From Bacteroidota bacterium (lineage in GTDB: Bacteria; Bacteroidota; Ignavibacteria; UBA10030; UBA8401), in contig JBBAAO010000001.1 in NCBI GenBank assembly GCA_041658205.1, forward strand, positions 806,001 through 870,000: a DNA stretch of 64,000 nt. The letters run 5' to 3'. The notes beneath the pieces were generated by a model that searched no databases, was not told where the DNA came from, and worked only from the letters and a program-made list of their open reading frames with translations. Of this stretch, positions 44,136 through 53,904 are shown one piece after another. The first letter of the stretch is position 1. The number at the start of each line of letters is the position of its first letter. A program made the translations under genes and the position numbers.

Positions 44136-45323
44136 TCATTTTTTTGGGGAATACTTTTGCAAAGCACTTTTTATTCCCCGTACCGCTTGTTTGATTCGTT
44201 CTTCATTTTCAATCAACGCAAATCGAATGAATCCTTCACCAGCATCTCCGAATCCGATCCCTGGTGAAACGGCAACCTTTGCATCTTGAACGAGTAATTT
44301 TGCAAATTCAAGAGATCCAATTTTTTTTATCCCTTCAGGAATTTCAGCCCAAACGAACATTGAAGCATTTGGTTTTTCAATCTTCCAGCCGGTTTTGTTC
44401 AATCCCTCTACCAGTACATTACGGCGGGACTCGTACATCGATCGTATATCTTCGACACAATCTTGGGGTCCATTCAGAGCGGCGATTGCTGCAATTTGAA
44501 TTGCCTGAAACATACCGTAATCCAAATAGCTTTTAATTTTTACCAATGCTCCGACGATCTCTTTGTTGCCGACGCAAAAACCAACCCGCCAGCCTGCCAT
44601 GTTATAACTTTTCGACAGAGTAGAGAATTCTACCGCAACATCTTTTGCTCCCGGTATCTGAAAGATTGAAGGAGCCTGATATCCGTCGAATCCAAGATCG
44701 CCGTAAGCGAGATCGTGAATAATCATAAGGTTGTTTGCTTTTGCAAATGCCACTGCTTGTTCAAAAAAATCAAGACCAACGGTTGCAGTGGTCGGGTTGT
44801 TCGGAAAATTAATGACAAGAAATTTTGGTTTTGGATGAGTATTCTTATATGCCTCCGCGACTCTCTCCAAAAAACTTTCTTGCGGGAAAAGATTTATATG
44901 GATGACCTGCGCCCCCGCTATAACGAATGCGTATGGATGAATCGGGTATGCAGGAGTTGAACAAAGAATTGTATCACCGGGACCGGAAACTGCAAGTGCA
45001 AGATGCGCTAAACCTTCTTTTGAGCCAATTGTTGCAACTGCTTCGCTGTTTGGATCCAAATCAATATTGAACTTTCGTTTATACCAATCACATACAGCAA
45101 GACGAAGTTTATAAATTCCTTTTGAAGCGGAGTATCGATGGTTGTTACCTTTTTGCGCTGCTTCATTCAGTTTATCGACAATATGACGCGGGGTCGGTTG
45201 GTCCGGATTTCCCATCCCAAGATTAATAATATCTTCTCCGTTCTTTCGTGCCACGGACATCATCTCGTTGACAACGGCAAAGACATACGGAGGAAGGCGG
45301 TTAAGTCGATCGAAGTTTTTCAT
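44136..45323 (-). CDS. Class I/II aminotransferase (alanine / AlaC-like)
   Basis: A 395-residue PLP enzyme of fold type I. It opens with LPPYVFAVVNEMMSVARKNG and INLGMGNPDQPTP, contains YSASKGIYKLRLAVCDWYKR, PAYPIHPYAFVIAGAQ, NFPNNPTTATV, HDLAYGDLGFDGYQAP and the PLP lysine in STLSKSYNMAGWRVGF. This pattern is that of AlaC/AlaA-type alanine aminotransferases or related diaminopimelate aminotransferases; I favour alanine. It has a terminator upstream (45351-45388) that separates it from the S46 peptidase gene. Confidence 0.9.
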   Translation of the reverse strand: MKNFDRLNRLPPYVFAVVNEMMSVARKNGEDIINLGMGNPDQPTPRHIVDKLNEAAQKGNNHRYSASKGIYKLRLAVCDWYKRKFNIDLDPNSEAVATIGSKEGLAHLALAVSGPGDTILCSTPAYPIHPYAFVIAGAQVIHINLFPQESFLERVAEAYKNTHPKPKFLVINFPNNPTTATVGLDFFEQAVAFAKANNLMIIHDLAYGDLGFDGYQAPSIFQIPGAKDVAVEFSTLSKSYNMAGWRVGFCVGNKEIVGALVKIKSYLDYGMFQAIQIAAIAALNGPQDCVEDIRSMYESRRNVLVEGLNKTGWKIEKPNASMFVWAEIPEGIKKIGSLEFAKLLVQDAKVAVSPGIGFGDAGEGFIRFALIENEERIKQAVRGIKSALQKYSPKK

Positions 45324-45350
45324 AGTGTAATATAAAAAAAATCACAAAAT

Positions 45351-45388
45351 AAAAAAGGCATCACGATTACTCGGGATGCCTTTTTTTT
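45351..45388. terminator. Rho-independent terminator of the S46 peptidase gene
   Basis: The stem aaaaggcatc (45353-45362) and gatgcctttt (45375-45384) has A and T runs on either side, so it can act in both directions. On the minus strand it ends the S46 peptidase transcript. Confidence 0.8.
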
Positions 45389-45401
45389 AGTTCTATCAAC
45401 A

Positions 45402-45430
45402 TGACCTCTACCATAAAGGTAACGGTTACG
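45402..45430. repeat. Degenerate copy of the GACC..GGTC hairpin repeat
   Basis: The stretch around gacctctacc and ggtaacggt forms an imperfect hairpin and is followed by ACGTTTGTGAT, which closely matches ACGTTTGTTAT after the hairpin at 41527. It appears to be a decayed copy of the same repeat family. Confidence 0.45.
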
Positions 45431-45447
45431 TTTGTGATTATCGTATT

Positions 45448-47571
45448 TTATTTTTTCTTCTTCACAGCCGGTTTTGTCGGTTTTACCGGAGTTTCTTTGG
45501 GTGGTTCCGGTGTGGCGACAATTCCTTCAATTTCATCTGCGAGAGGATTTGCGTCATACAATTTTCGCATTGTTTCAATCATAACGCCTGTATGAACAGA
45601 AACGGCACGGTTCTTTTCCTCGGAATATAAGAAGCGGCCGGGGAGGCTCTCAATATTTCCGTCGAAAATCAATCCGACGACTTCTGCCTTAGCATTGACA
45701 ACAGGGGAGCCTGAATTTCCGCCGATAATATCATTTGAGGAGACAAAATTCATCGGTGTTGAGAGTGTGAGTTTATTAACACCATCTTTGAACCGCTGCG
45801 GTAATTCAAAATCTTTTTGGTTTGAAAAACTATATGCGCGATCGTACAGTCCATACATAGTTGTCATGCTGGGTGCGATCGTTCCATTCATCGCATATCC
45901 TTTTACCTGTCCATAAGAGAGGCGAAGTGTAAAATTCGCATCGGGGGGAAGTTCTTTTCCATAGACAGCAAACCGTGCTTTACCGGTTGCTTCGCTGGAC
46001 ATGGCTATTAATCCGATAACATTTTTGTCCTGCCACATACGCATCTCGTCTCCGATAGGAACTACTTTGCGCGCGAGAACAATCATGGGATCTGTTGATG
46101 CTGAGATTTCTTTTTCGCCACCTTCTATCAGCGTTCTGCGGAAAGCCGGATCTGCCAGTTTGGTGCCGTTAACATAAAATTTCGCGGCCTCTTCCGGTGT
46201 CTTTCCGTCAAGAACAGCCAGCACCCACGGATCATTTGCGCCTAACATTTCTACTGCTTCTTTAAAACGATCTGTCAATAACACTTCTTCCATGTCTGCG
46301 TAGACCGGAGCAGGTGAATAGAGGTTTTGCAATGTCATATTGACAAGTGCATCTTGAAATTGTGGAATACGTTCGCCATTCGGCTTTTTCGATTCAACGG
46401 CATATCGTGCAATTGTTAATGCTCTCGTACCAAGTGAACCGCTAAGTCCTCGATAGGTAATTTCTTTGAATCGCTTTTTGTTTCTATCCATTGCGGCGGA
46501 GACAGAATCCCATGCCCAGGCAAACTTTGCTTTCAATTCAGGATTTGCATTGATCCTGCTCAGAAGTTCTTTTTCATCGTTCTGTTTTTTTGCCATCAAG
46601 TTTTTATCAAGCAATCCTTGATATTCACCAGTCAACGCTTTTTGTGAATTTTCATATCCAAAGAGCATTCCATCCGCACGGCGACGTTGTTCTTCGCCGA
46701 GAGTAGAAAATTGTTTTAATACGCCGATAACCCGTTTAATAGTTGCCAGTCGTGCGGGATATTGATAATCACGCGAATATTCGATCTGTGCATATGTCTG
46801 CTGTCGGTTCGTTGAGCCGGGGTGGCCGGAAACAAATACCAATTCTCCATTCGCTGCACCCGCAGTGTTCCATTTCAAAAAATGGGTGGAAGTGTATGGT
46901 GTATTGTTTTCATAGACACGGAAGAAACACATATCAACATCGTAACGGGGAAATGTGAAATTATCGGGATCTCCACCGTAAAAGGCGATTTGTTTTTCCG
47001 GAGCCATCACTAAACGCACATCCGTAAATTTTTTATATCGATAGATCCAATATTCTGCTCCATTATACAACGTCACCATATCGGAGCGCAAACCGGATTT
47101 ATCATTACTCTCTTTTTGTAATTGTGCAAGGATTGCCCGGCGGGCCATCATCGCTTCGCCGCCTGATTTTCCGGAAATTGCCGCCATCACTTTTTCTGTG
47201 ACATTTTCCATATCGGTTAAGACGTTCAATTCCAGATCGACACATTTCACTTCTTCGCCAGAAGTTCGTGCATAAAAACCGGTTTTGATGTAATCTTTTT
47301 CCGGTGTCGACATTTTTTGCAATTGTCCAGCACCAACGTGGTGATTTGTCATAACAAGACCGTTCCCAGAAACGAACGATCCGGAACCGCCGTCATTGAA
47401 TCGGACGGAGGAGAGTCGAACATGATTAAGCCATTCCTGTGTGATGTCGAATCCGTATTTATCTTTTAGCTGTTTCTTTGGTGGATTGTCGAATGTCCAC
47501 ATTCCCTCGTCCGATAAGGAAATACCGAAGAGAATGAGAATGAGTACACATGTATTACGAAGATATTTCAT
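45448..47571 (-). CDS. S46 family dipeptidyl-peptidase (DPP7/DPP11-like)
   Basis: A 707-residue exported serine peptidase. After the signal peptide, the catalytic triad is seen as His in NGLVMTNHHVGAGQLQ, Asp in GGDPDNFTFPRYDVDMCF and Ser in IGGNSGSPVVNAKAEVVG. Between them lies the helical domain typical of the family. These periplasmic enzymes release dipeptides from peptides for use as carbon source. A short Pro/Lys-rich tail ends the protein, and there is no T9SS sorting domain. A good ribosome binding site (AAAGAGG) precedes the ATG. Confidence 0.94.
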   Translation of the reverse strand: MKYLRNTCVLILILFGISLSDEGMWTFDNPPKKQLKDKYGFDITQEWLNHVRLSSVRFNDGGSGSFVSGNGLVMTNHHVGAGQLQKMSTPEKDYIKTGFYARTSGEEVKCVDLELNVLTDMENVTEKVMAAISGKSGGEAMMARRAILAQLQKESNDKSGLRSDMVTLYNGAEYWIYRYKKFTDVRLVMAPEKQIAFYGGDPDNFTFPRYDVDMCFFRVYENNTPYTSTHFLKWNTAGAANGELVFVSGHPGSTNRQQTYAQIEYSRDYQYPARLATIKRVIGVLKQFSTLGEEQRRRADGMLFGYENSQKALTGEYQGLLDKNLMAKKQNDEKELLSRINANPELKAKFAWAWDSVSAAMDRNKKRFKEITYRGLSGSLGTRALTIARYAVESKKPNGERIPQFQDALVNMTLQNLYSPAPVYADMEEVLLTDRFKEAVEMLGANDPWVLAVLDGKTPEEAAKFYVNGTKLADPAFRRTLIEGGEKEISASTDPMIVLARKVVPIGDEMRMWQDKNVIGLIAMSSEATGKARFAVYGKELPPDANFTLRLSYGQVKGYAMNGTIAPSMTTMYGLYDRAYSFSNQKDFELPQRFKDGVNKLTLSTPMNFVSSNDIIGGNSGSPVVNAKAEVVGLIFDGNIESLPGRFLYSEEKNRAVSVHTGVMIETMRKLYDANPLADEIEGIVATPEPPKETPVKPTKPAVKKKK

Positions 47572-47633
47572 AAGTGCCTCTTTGATAAGTGTAAGAATCT
47601 AGGTATTGGGTAAAGGTGTTTCAAAAAATATTG

Positions 47634-49325
47634 TTACTTCATGCGTTTTCCTTTTTCTTCTTCTGTAAAGATCCAGCCGACGATCTTTCCTGCGTCGATA
47701 TCATTAAAGTTGGACCAGTATTCCATCGTGCGGAAATTGCGGGAACTGGTGTCGTTTGCAACATATAATTCCACTTCTTTTTTAATCTCGAGCAGCCGCA
47801 ATTTCCATTGATCCATATTGACGCTACGCAAATCGATCCAGCCGGCATGCGTCCATTCTTCAATGGAAGCGGGAGAGATATTCAATTCGTTCAGACCGCG
47901 ATACGCGGGAATTTTCACTTCGTTACCCCGAAGCAATGTTTTGCCGTCGGGAAGTAAAATGGGAATCCCGATGGAAATGATCTGTGAGCGAAGTGCTTCA
48001 TCTTTGGTGATAAAAGATGTGAGATCTTCGGATATCTTCTTTGCAGAATTTTTTAAAACAACATTCACTGTTCCGTACACTTTTCTGAGAAGATGTGCTT
48101 CGTATAATAATTTGGAAAGGCGCGGCGGTCCAAGCATTTCAAATGCAACGCTGTTGGTGTTATGCAATTTTTCCAATTGTTTCATTTTTTCTAGCGCGCC
48201 CTGGAACATGAAGCCGGCACGATATGTGGGGGAGAGAGTCGCATTATCCAATGCGTTGATGATATCATGTCCGGTGTTGCCTCCACGAATTTCATAAAGC
48301 ACCGAATCTGCAATTTCCTCCGGAGTGACAAACTCCATCTGTCCAGGAGTGGCAATCGCTTCAAACTCGCCGCGGGAGAAAATCCCATTCTCGCCTGTAT
48401 CGATAAATACGGACTTAAGCCGATGACCGGTCGGTTTTACATTCCCTTCCATTTTAAGCTTGAATTTACCTTTTAATTCGATTCCATTGTCCGGTGGACA
48501 ATCGTAAAGGTCGATTGGTTTTCCACGTTTTGCAATCTCGCCGTAAGCAATTTTTTTCCACGCGATTGCTCCGGTCGGTTTGATCTCTTTGGTTATTGGT
48601 GCGTCGGGAGTCCTTCCCATAAGGAAGAGAAGCATCGTATGCGCGCCGGCAACAACCGATTTTGATAAAAGCACGCGGGAAGGTTTTTCTTCGCTGTGTG
48701 TGTACGGAATATTCAATCCCATACCGCCGGTACCGCTTGTGCCTATTTTTACATATACTCCTGTTTTAGCAATGTTCATTGAACGATAGAAAATTTGAAC
48801 GTGACGAATCAATTGAGGCGTGTATTGGGTTGCGAGGAGTCGTTCTACAGTTTCGCGCATGTTTGCGGCATTATTTTTCATTGCAATCATAACATCGCGC
48901 GAGCTTTGGAAAATATCTTGATAGGCAATGGCCGTTGCGGAGTTGATGCAATCAATGATCACATCCGGTTTGTACTTGTTAATCAGTTGAAAGAGTGCTG
49001 AACGTTCAAGCGCTTCCTGGGTCAATTCGTCGATGACATCGTCCAAAAATTTTGCGCGTTTAGGTGCATCAGTAAGAATATCCTCGCGGGCTAAATCTTT
49101 AAATTCATTTCGGACAAAGATATTGCCCCACCATGGGACAAAGAAATTCTTTCCTGCTTTGGGATATTCTTTCCGCATGGTTTCACAGGCATCTTTCGCT
49201 TCGGATTCTTTTAAGGAGGTGAGGATAATCTTTTTAGGATTTTCTTCCATCAGTTTGCGGCAAATAGCGGAGCCGACAAGTCCCCAGCCGCCGAGGACGA
49301 GTACGGTTTTGTTCGTGATGACCAT
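47634..49325 (-). CDS. Rossmann-fold dehydrogenase-like protein of unknown function
   Basis: A 563-residue cytoplasmic protein. The N terminus is a nucleotide-binding fold (TVLVLGGWGLVGSAICRKLM, then YKPDVIIDCINSATAIAYQD). The rest is not one I can place: it contains GTSGTGGMGLNIPYTHSEEK, and a C-terminal EYWSNFNDIDAGKIVGWIFT. It resembles NAD-dependent epimerase/dehydratase or short-chain dehydrogenase proteins only in the first 150 residues. It stands alone between the S46 peptidase and the interrupted T9SS cargo gene. The function is unknown. Confidence 0.72.
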   Translation of the reverse strand: MVITNKTVLVLGGWGLVGSAICRKLMEENPKKIILTSLKESEAKDACETMRKEYPKAGKNFFVPWWGNIFVRNEFKDLAREDILTDAPKRAKFLDDVIDELTQEALERSALFQLINKYKPDVIIDCINSATAIAYQDIFQSSRDVMIAMKNNAANMRETVERLLATQYTPQLIRHVQIFYRSMNIAKTGVYVKIGTSGTGGMGLNIPYTHSEEKPSRVLLSKSVVAGAHTMLLFLMGRTPDAPITKEIKPTGAIAWKKIAYGEIAKRGKPIDLYDCPPDNGIELKGKFKLKMEGNVKPTGHRLKSVFIDTGENGIFSRGEFEAIATPGQMEFVTPEEIADSVLYEIRGGNTGHDIINALDNATLSPTYRAGFMFQGALEKMKQLEKLHNTNSVAFEMLGPPRLSKLLYEAHLLRKVYGTVNVVLKNSAKKISEDLTSFITKDEALRSQIISIGIPILLPDGKTLLRGNEVKIPAYRGLNELNISPASIEEWTHAGWIDLRSVNMDQWKLRLLEIKKEVELYVANDTSSRNFRTMEYWSNFNDIDAGKIVGWIFTEEEKGKRMK

Positions 49326-49494
49326 AAAAAACTCTTTTTATTGAGTGTGAAAAAGAAGTTTATAGAAGTGGAAGATGTTTGCTTCCGAATTTTTGTGCGT
49401 AAAGATACATCGAATTCGCAGAAAGAGAAAGTGAATTGTTACCGTGTGAGGGCACGCCTTAACAAAGAGGGAATGTTCGTATGAGTTACCGAAG

Positions 49495-50229
49495 TTATTT
49501 AAGCAAAAGGAGTCTTTTGGTTTCCGAGAAATTTCCGGCAGTGAGACGGTAAAAATATACCCCGCTTGGTGCATTTCCTGCATTCCATTGAATGGAATAT
49601 CTGCCTGCCATTTGTTCCTTCTTCAAGACCAAATTGACTTCTTTCCCGAGGATGTCATAAATCGCAATAGTGACAAATTGAGTTGAAGGGATTTGATAAT
49701 CAATCGTTGTTGTCGGATTGAATGGATTCGGAAAGTTTTGATATAGTTTGAAATCAGTCGGCACGACCTGTTGAACTTGAACATTCAAGGTTCCTGCAAT
49801 ATTGGCAAAGATCTTACCAATATTTTGAATGTCGACGATCCATTTATATTTGGGGTCGAGAAAAGGATATTGATATTTCGCAACAGATGTATCGCTGCGG
49901 ACTTCAAGCGCCATCCAATCGAATGCGAGAAAATATGATTGCCATCGATTGTTGGGATCAATCGTTCTGATGCCGACTGCTTTGTTTGATACAGCGTCTG
50001 TAAACAGAATTTGGGCATTGGAAGCAGGCTGTATTTCATCCATGCGATTTGTAAACAGAGGCACTTCATAGTAGGGATGATACCACAACGTTACCGTGTC
50101 TTTCAAGAGAGCACCGGGAATGAATCCAAAAATAATATCGGCAGTAATGTTTGCGTTCACTTTCAATTGCCACGGAAATGTTACCTCCTTAAAATTATTT
50201 TGCTTTCGGGGGAAATCCTGATTGATCAA
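49495..50229 (-). CDS. 3' fragment of an interrupted secreted protein, with T9SS sorting domain
   Basis: Residues 1-150 are beta-rich and unrecognised; residues 165-244 form a type A T9SS sorting domain (LYQNFPNPFNPTTTIDYQI to KRLLLLK). It has no signal peptide of its own. Its frame is the same as the gene upstream, and the only thing separating them is one TAA at 50284-50286: the codons from 50283 to 50230 are open and read DTIFAENTSQTKYFGVKGL. It is therefore most likely the C-terminal third of one protein of about 750 residues. As an independent gene it could not be exported. See findings. Confidence 0.78.
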   Translation of the reverse strand: MINQDFPRKQNNFKEVTFPWQLKVNANITADIIFGFIPGALLKDTVTLWYHPYYEVPLFTNRMDEIQPASNAQILFTDAVSNKAVGIRTIDPNNRWQSYFLAFDWMALEVRSDTSVAKYQYPFLDPKYKWIVDIQNIGKIFANIAGTLNVQVQQVVPTDFKLYQNFPNPFNPTTTIDYQIPSTQFVTIAIYDILGKEVNLVLKKEQMAGRYSIQWNAGNAPSGVYFYRLTAGNFSETKRLLLLK

Positions 50230-50283
50230 TCCTTTTACACCGAAATATTTTGTCTGAGAAGTATTTTCTGCGAAGATGGTGTC

Positions 50284-51759
50284 TTAATAATTGTTTATGA
50301 AGCCATGGTCTTGATCTGCGAATAGATAATACCGTTTTTGACCGGCAGGTAAAGCAGCACTTTGTTCTAACCATTTTCCCGAATATTGGGTAAGATCAAA
50401 TGCCCCCCCATCTCCTGTGACTTCCAAAATAGCATTGTATTGATCTATAAGTGAATGGAGTTCTGATATCGTATATCTATTCACATTACAAAAATCATAA
50501 TATGGTTCTGCTCCAAAATCTGTTTTCATGGTGAATTTGAGATAGATTATCGGGTCAACAATGCCAGACGGGAGATTTTTTCCGTTGAACAATAGCAATA
50601 ATGAATTTTTCTTTTTCAACACTTGATAGCTGAAGGTTGGAGATTGGGCAGTTCTGTTCAGAGTATCTTTAGCTGTTATATAGTAATAGACTGAGTCTCC
50701 AGCAGTAGCAGCAGGAATGGTGCCACTAAAGAGAAATCCCGATTCGCGAACCAATGCAGTCGATTGCCACGCCAGTTTACCAATTTTAGAAAATAATTTT
50801 ACGTCGACGGGGTCGCCGATGGTTTGCATTTTAATGGTAGCAGAAATTTTTCGTTGTTCAGTTTGTGCTGTATTTAATAATTTACTCGTCGTAATCTTGG
50901 GTTTTGGCGCCGAGAAGTATTCTACAACCATATACATACCCCATTCAAAATCTCCACGCAACCACCAACCGCGGTCTGCTGTTGATAATCTACCACGCGG
51001 ATAAAATTTATAGGAATGGAATGGAGGATCGGGATTAGGGAAGGAGGTCACTTCTTGTCGAATTGCCGCAGTGCCTGTGGCAGTATTGAGAATGGTGAAT
51101 CCAATCAATTGATCTTCTAAAAATTTCATCGTATCGCCTGTTGCGAGCAAATTTACTCCATTCCAGGAATATGCTTGCACCGGAACATTCATACCTCCTT
51201 TTTTCCATGGTGCTTCAACGCCAAGTGGATCAAATGCATACTGAAGTGAATCGCTTGTTTTTGGGGGATAAATCCAAGTTGTGTCAGTTGCAAGATCGCG
51301 AAATGCTGTTACAAGATTGACAGGATCGTTCTCTTTTTTATAATATCCAATATTTTTCTGGAGCTGGGTTGAAGGGATATTTTTCAATCGTGGATTTGGG
51401 TACCATGCGCGGACATTTACCTCTTTTGACTCACCAATGTTACTTGAAATTGCCCACCACAGTTCACGCACAAAACCATTTCCACCGGGTTGATACCATT
51501 GCATCATCATCTCTTCTTCAAGATTCCCGAATTCATATGTAAGGGAAGAATTCTTGGGAAAATACTTTAACGAATCAATAAATTGAACGGCGGATAAATT
51601 ATCATTCGAGTTTCCAAATCGTTTAATAGCGTCCGGCATTTGCTCGTTTCTGAGCATACGAATCGCTTCCTGTCTTCCGCTTTGATCCACGTGAAGGAGG
51701 AAACGGTTTTGAGAGACAAGGAATTGCGAACAGACCAGGAAAAGGAATATATTTTTCAT
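50284..51759 (-). CDS. 5' fragment of an interrupted secreted protein
   Basis: A 491-residue exported protein with a signal peptide (MKNIFLFLVCSQFLVSQ) and beta-rich domains I cannot name. Residues 290-400 look like an Ig-like fold (KLAWQSTALVRESGFLFSGT, SVYYYITAKDTLNRTAQSP). It ends abruptly at FADQDHGFINNY followed by TAA, without the sorting domain expected for a T9SS cargo. The same frame continues after the stop into the downstream fragment, which has that domain. A start at 51774 is also possible. The gene is probably a pseudogene or carries a recent nonsense change. Confidence 0.78.
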   Translation of the reverse strand: MKNIFLFLVCSQFLVSQNRFLLHVDQSGRQEAIRMLRNEQMPDAIKRFGNSNDNLSAVQFIDSLKYFPKNSSLTYEFGNLEEEMMMQWYQPGGNGFVRELWWAISSNIGESKEVNVRAWYPNPRLKNIPSTQLQKNIGYYKKENDPVNLVTAFRDLATDTTWIYPPKTSDSLQYAFDPLGVEAPWKKGGMNVPVQAYSWNGVNLLATGDTMKFLEDQLIGFTILNTATGTAAIRQEVTSFPNPDPPFHSYKFYPRGRLSTADRGWWLRGDFEWGMYMVVEYFSAPKPKITTSKLLNTAQTEQRKISATIKMQTIGDPVDVKLFSKIGKLAWQSTALVRESGFLFSGTIPAATAGDSVYYYITAKDTLNRTAQSPTFSYQVLKKKNSLLLLFNGKNLPSGIVDPIIYLKFTMKTDFGAEPYYDFCNVNRYTISELHSLIDQYNAILEVTGDGGAFDLTQYSGKWLEQSAALPAGQKRYYLFADQDHGFINNY

Positions 51760-51910
51760 CGGAAATATTATCATATGCTCCGTCAAATTACAATATTATT
51801 GAGCTGATGTAAATTGAGAGAACTCTAATTTCATATGTAGAGAATTGAACAATGCGCATTGATTCGTCTTGGTTTAGTGAATATATTGTGGAAAAAAGGA
51901 CCGCAGTTTA

Positions 51911-53701
51911 ATGAAGAAGCTCTTGATTATATTTTTACTCACAGCATTATCTCTCTTTAGCTGCAATGAAAACAAATCGATTATCGGTACGACCAATCCG
52001 GTTGGGAGCGTTGATAAGATTTACGGTGTGGGTTTTCACACAAAAATTGGCGTAGGATGGGAAATCAGTTCTGCATCGATATCTCAATTTGGAATCTATC
52101 GCCATTTTACTCCGTTGTTTTCATTTGAAAGTGGAGTAAGAATTGGGACTGTGTTAACATCTTCCCTTGGCGGAATGATTGATACAGGTTTGGTCAACGG
52201 AACGACATATTATTATACTGTTGTGCCCGAACAAAAACAAAGTGACGGAACATTCATTAAAGGAGCGGGCTCAAAAACAATAGCTCTTATCCCAAAAAAT
52301 CTATCCACTGTACCGACCGATCAGATTGTTTATTCTCAACATATACAGCCAATATTTACAAGCGGTTGTGCTATTCATGGATGCCACGGAGGGAGTGAAC
52401 ATGCAACATTATTGAAATCTCTTCACGGAGGATCGGAATTTTCGTTAACCAACTGGAACAGTGTGATGGAAGGAACAGAAGAGATTCCGCAGATTGTTCC
52501 ATATCGTGCTTCAAGAAGTCATATCATACAGCATCTGAATATGGATACATTAATTTCGCCGATCGCTTCACCTTCCATGCCGCAAGGATTTTCCTTTCCC
52601 ACAGAACTACGCGATCTTCTCATCCGATGGATCAACAATGGCGCGAAGAATGATAATGGGACTGTTGCACATTCTTCCATGCCAATTCGAGGATGGGCGT
52701 ACGTCACCAATCAAGGCGAAGATTTGACGGCAGTGATTGATTTGGATAAAAATAAGATCTCCCGATTTGTTACTTCCGGAGTTGAAAATACCGCCGCCGC
52801 ACCACCGCAGGCGCCGCATAATGTTTTTGTTGATTGGCAAAATCAATATTATTATGTCAATCTCATCGGGGGGAGTAAATTGCTGAAGTTTCGAATTTCA
52901 GATAATGCGAAAGTGGGTGAATTAACAACCGGATTAAGTTCGCCGGCACAAATTGCGTTGTCTAAAAATAGCGATACGGCTTATGTTTCCAATTTTGAAA
53001 ACGCAAAAACGAACATCACACTTGTCAACACTGCGACTATGACAAAACTTGCAGAGATCGGAAGTTCTGCAATGTTGAAGCCTCATGGTATTTCCATAAC
53101 TCCAAATTTCAAGTATGTATTAGTAGCAAACTCACTGTCGGATAATGTTACTGTGATACAGACATCGGACAATGCTATCGTTAAGACAATCCCAATGTCC
53201 GGCAGTGTACCGGTATTGCCTATCGGATATCAATATCAATATGAACCATATCAATCCACTATTACTCCTGATAATAATTATGCATATATCACGTGCAGAA
53301 AGTCGGGAGAGGTGCGCGTGATTGATCTTGTGCAATTAAAAGTTATTGATTCAATCAAAGTAGGAACATTTCCATTAATCCCTGCGATTACGCCAAATGG
53401 TGAGTATGTTTTTGTTGCGAATAGAAATTCAAATTCGGTTTCGGCGATTAAAACATCCACTCGAACGGTGGAATACACTGTTCCAAATGTCGGCGTTGAG
53501 CCGCACGGAATAGCAGTTTCGAAAGATGGAAATTTTGTTTATGTCTCCTGTGAAAATTTAGGAGTCAGCGAACCGCCTCACCATGCTACAACGGGAGGGA
53601 AGAAGCCTTCGTTCCTCAAAGTAATTAGCGTAGCTCAGCGTGCGGTGACTGCATCGTTAGAGTTGGGAAATTTTGGCTCCGGAATGGCAGTGACTCATTA
53701 G
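51911..53701 (+). CDS. Lipoprotein with c-type-cytochrome-like motif and YncE-type beta-propeller
   Basis: A 596-residue lipoprotein (lipobox SLFSC at residue 18). Residues 35-130 resemble a fibronectin-III domain (YYYTVVPEQKQSDG). Residues 140-240 contain SQHIQPIFTSGCAIHGCHGG, a CX4CH motif typical of c-type haem binding in this group, with a later methionine-rich SPSMPQGF. Residues 255-590 are a YncE-like propeller, with repeats such as GISITPNFKYVLVANSLSDN and PAITPNGEYVFVANRNSN. It may be an extracytoplasmic electron-transfer or binding protein. The haem site is inferred from the motif only. Confidence 0.8.
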   Translation: MKKLLIIFLLTALSLFSCNENKSIIGTTNPVGSVDKIYGVGFHTKIGVGWEISSASISQFGIYRHFTPLFSFESGVRIGTVLTSSLGGMIDTGLVNGTTYYYTVVPEQKQSDGTFIKGAGSKTIALIPKNLSTVPTDQIVYSQHIQPIFTSGCAIHGCHGGSEHATLLKSLHGGSEFSLTNWNSVMEGTEEIPQIVPYRASRSHIIQHLNMDTLISPIASPSMPQGFSFPTELRDLLIRWINNGAKNDNGTVAHSSMPIRGWAYVTNQGEDLTAVIDLDKNKISRFVTSGVENTAAAPPQAPHNVFVDWQNQYYYVNLIGGSKLLKFRISDNAKVGELTTGLSSPAQIALSKNSDTAYVSNFENAKTNITLVNTATMTKLAEIGSSAMLKPHGISITPNFKYVLVANSLSDNVTVIQTSDNAIVKTIPMSGSVPVLPIGYQYQYEPYQSTITPDNNYAYITCRKSGEVRVIDLVQLKVIDSIKVGTFPLIPAITPNGEYVFVANRNSNSVSAIKTSTRTVEYTVPNVGVEPHGIAVSKDGNFVYVSCENLGVSEPPHHATTGGKKPSFLKVISVAQRAVTASLELGNFGSGMAVTH

Positions 53702-53904
53702 GGACTCGACTTCGATGTACATAACTGGCTGGATGTGTTTTATTGAAACGAGAAAGGTATTAATGATAGCGAAAGCAAGAAAAATATTTTCAAGTACAAA
53801 AATAAATTGTCATTGCCACAAAAGCCATTTATTGTTTTTCAGGATTAAATGAAGTAAGTTTAATACATACATTGAACAAATCACTCAAACTTTATTTGTG
53901 AAAA

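Noticed and set aside
10178..50286. Two genes interrupted by in-frame TAA could mean TAA is read as an amino acid
   Set aside because: TAA is the normal stop of many genes here (glyS neighbours, thyX, deoC region, valS and others) with good gene boundaries, so a general reassignment is excluded.
53702..53904. The longest gene-free stretch (about 200 bases) as a possible RNA gene or riboswitch
   Set aside because: It is A+T-rich without a stable hairpin, tRNA-like cloverleaf or repeat; I see nothing to call.
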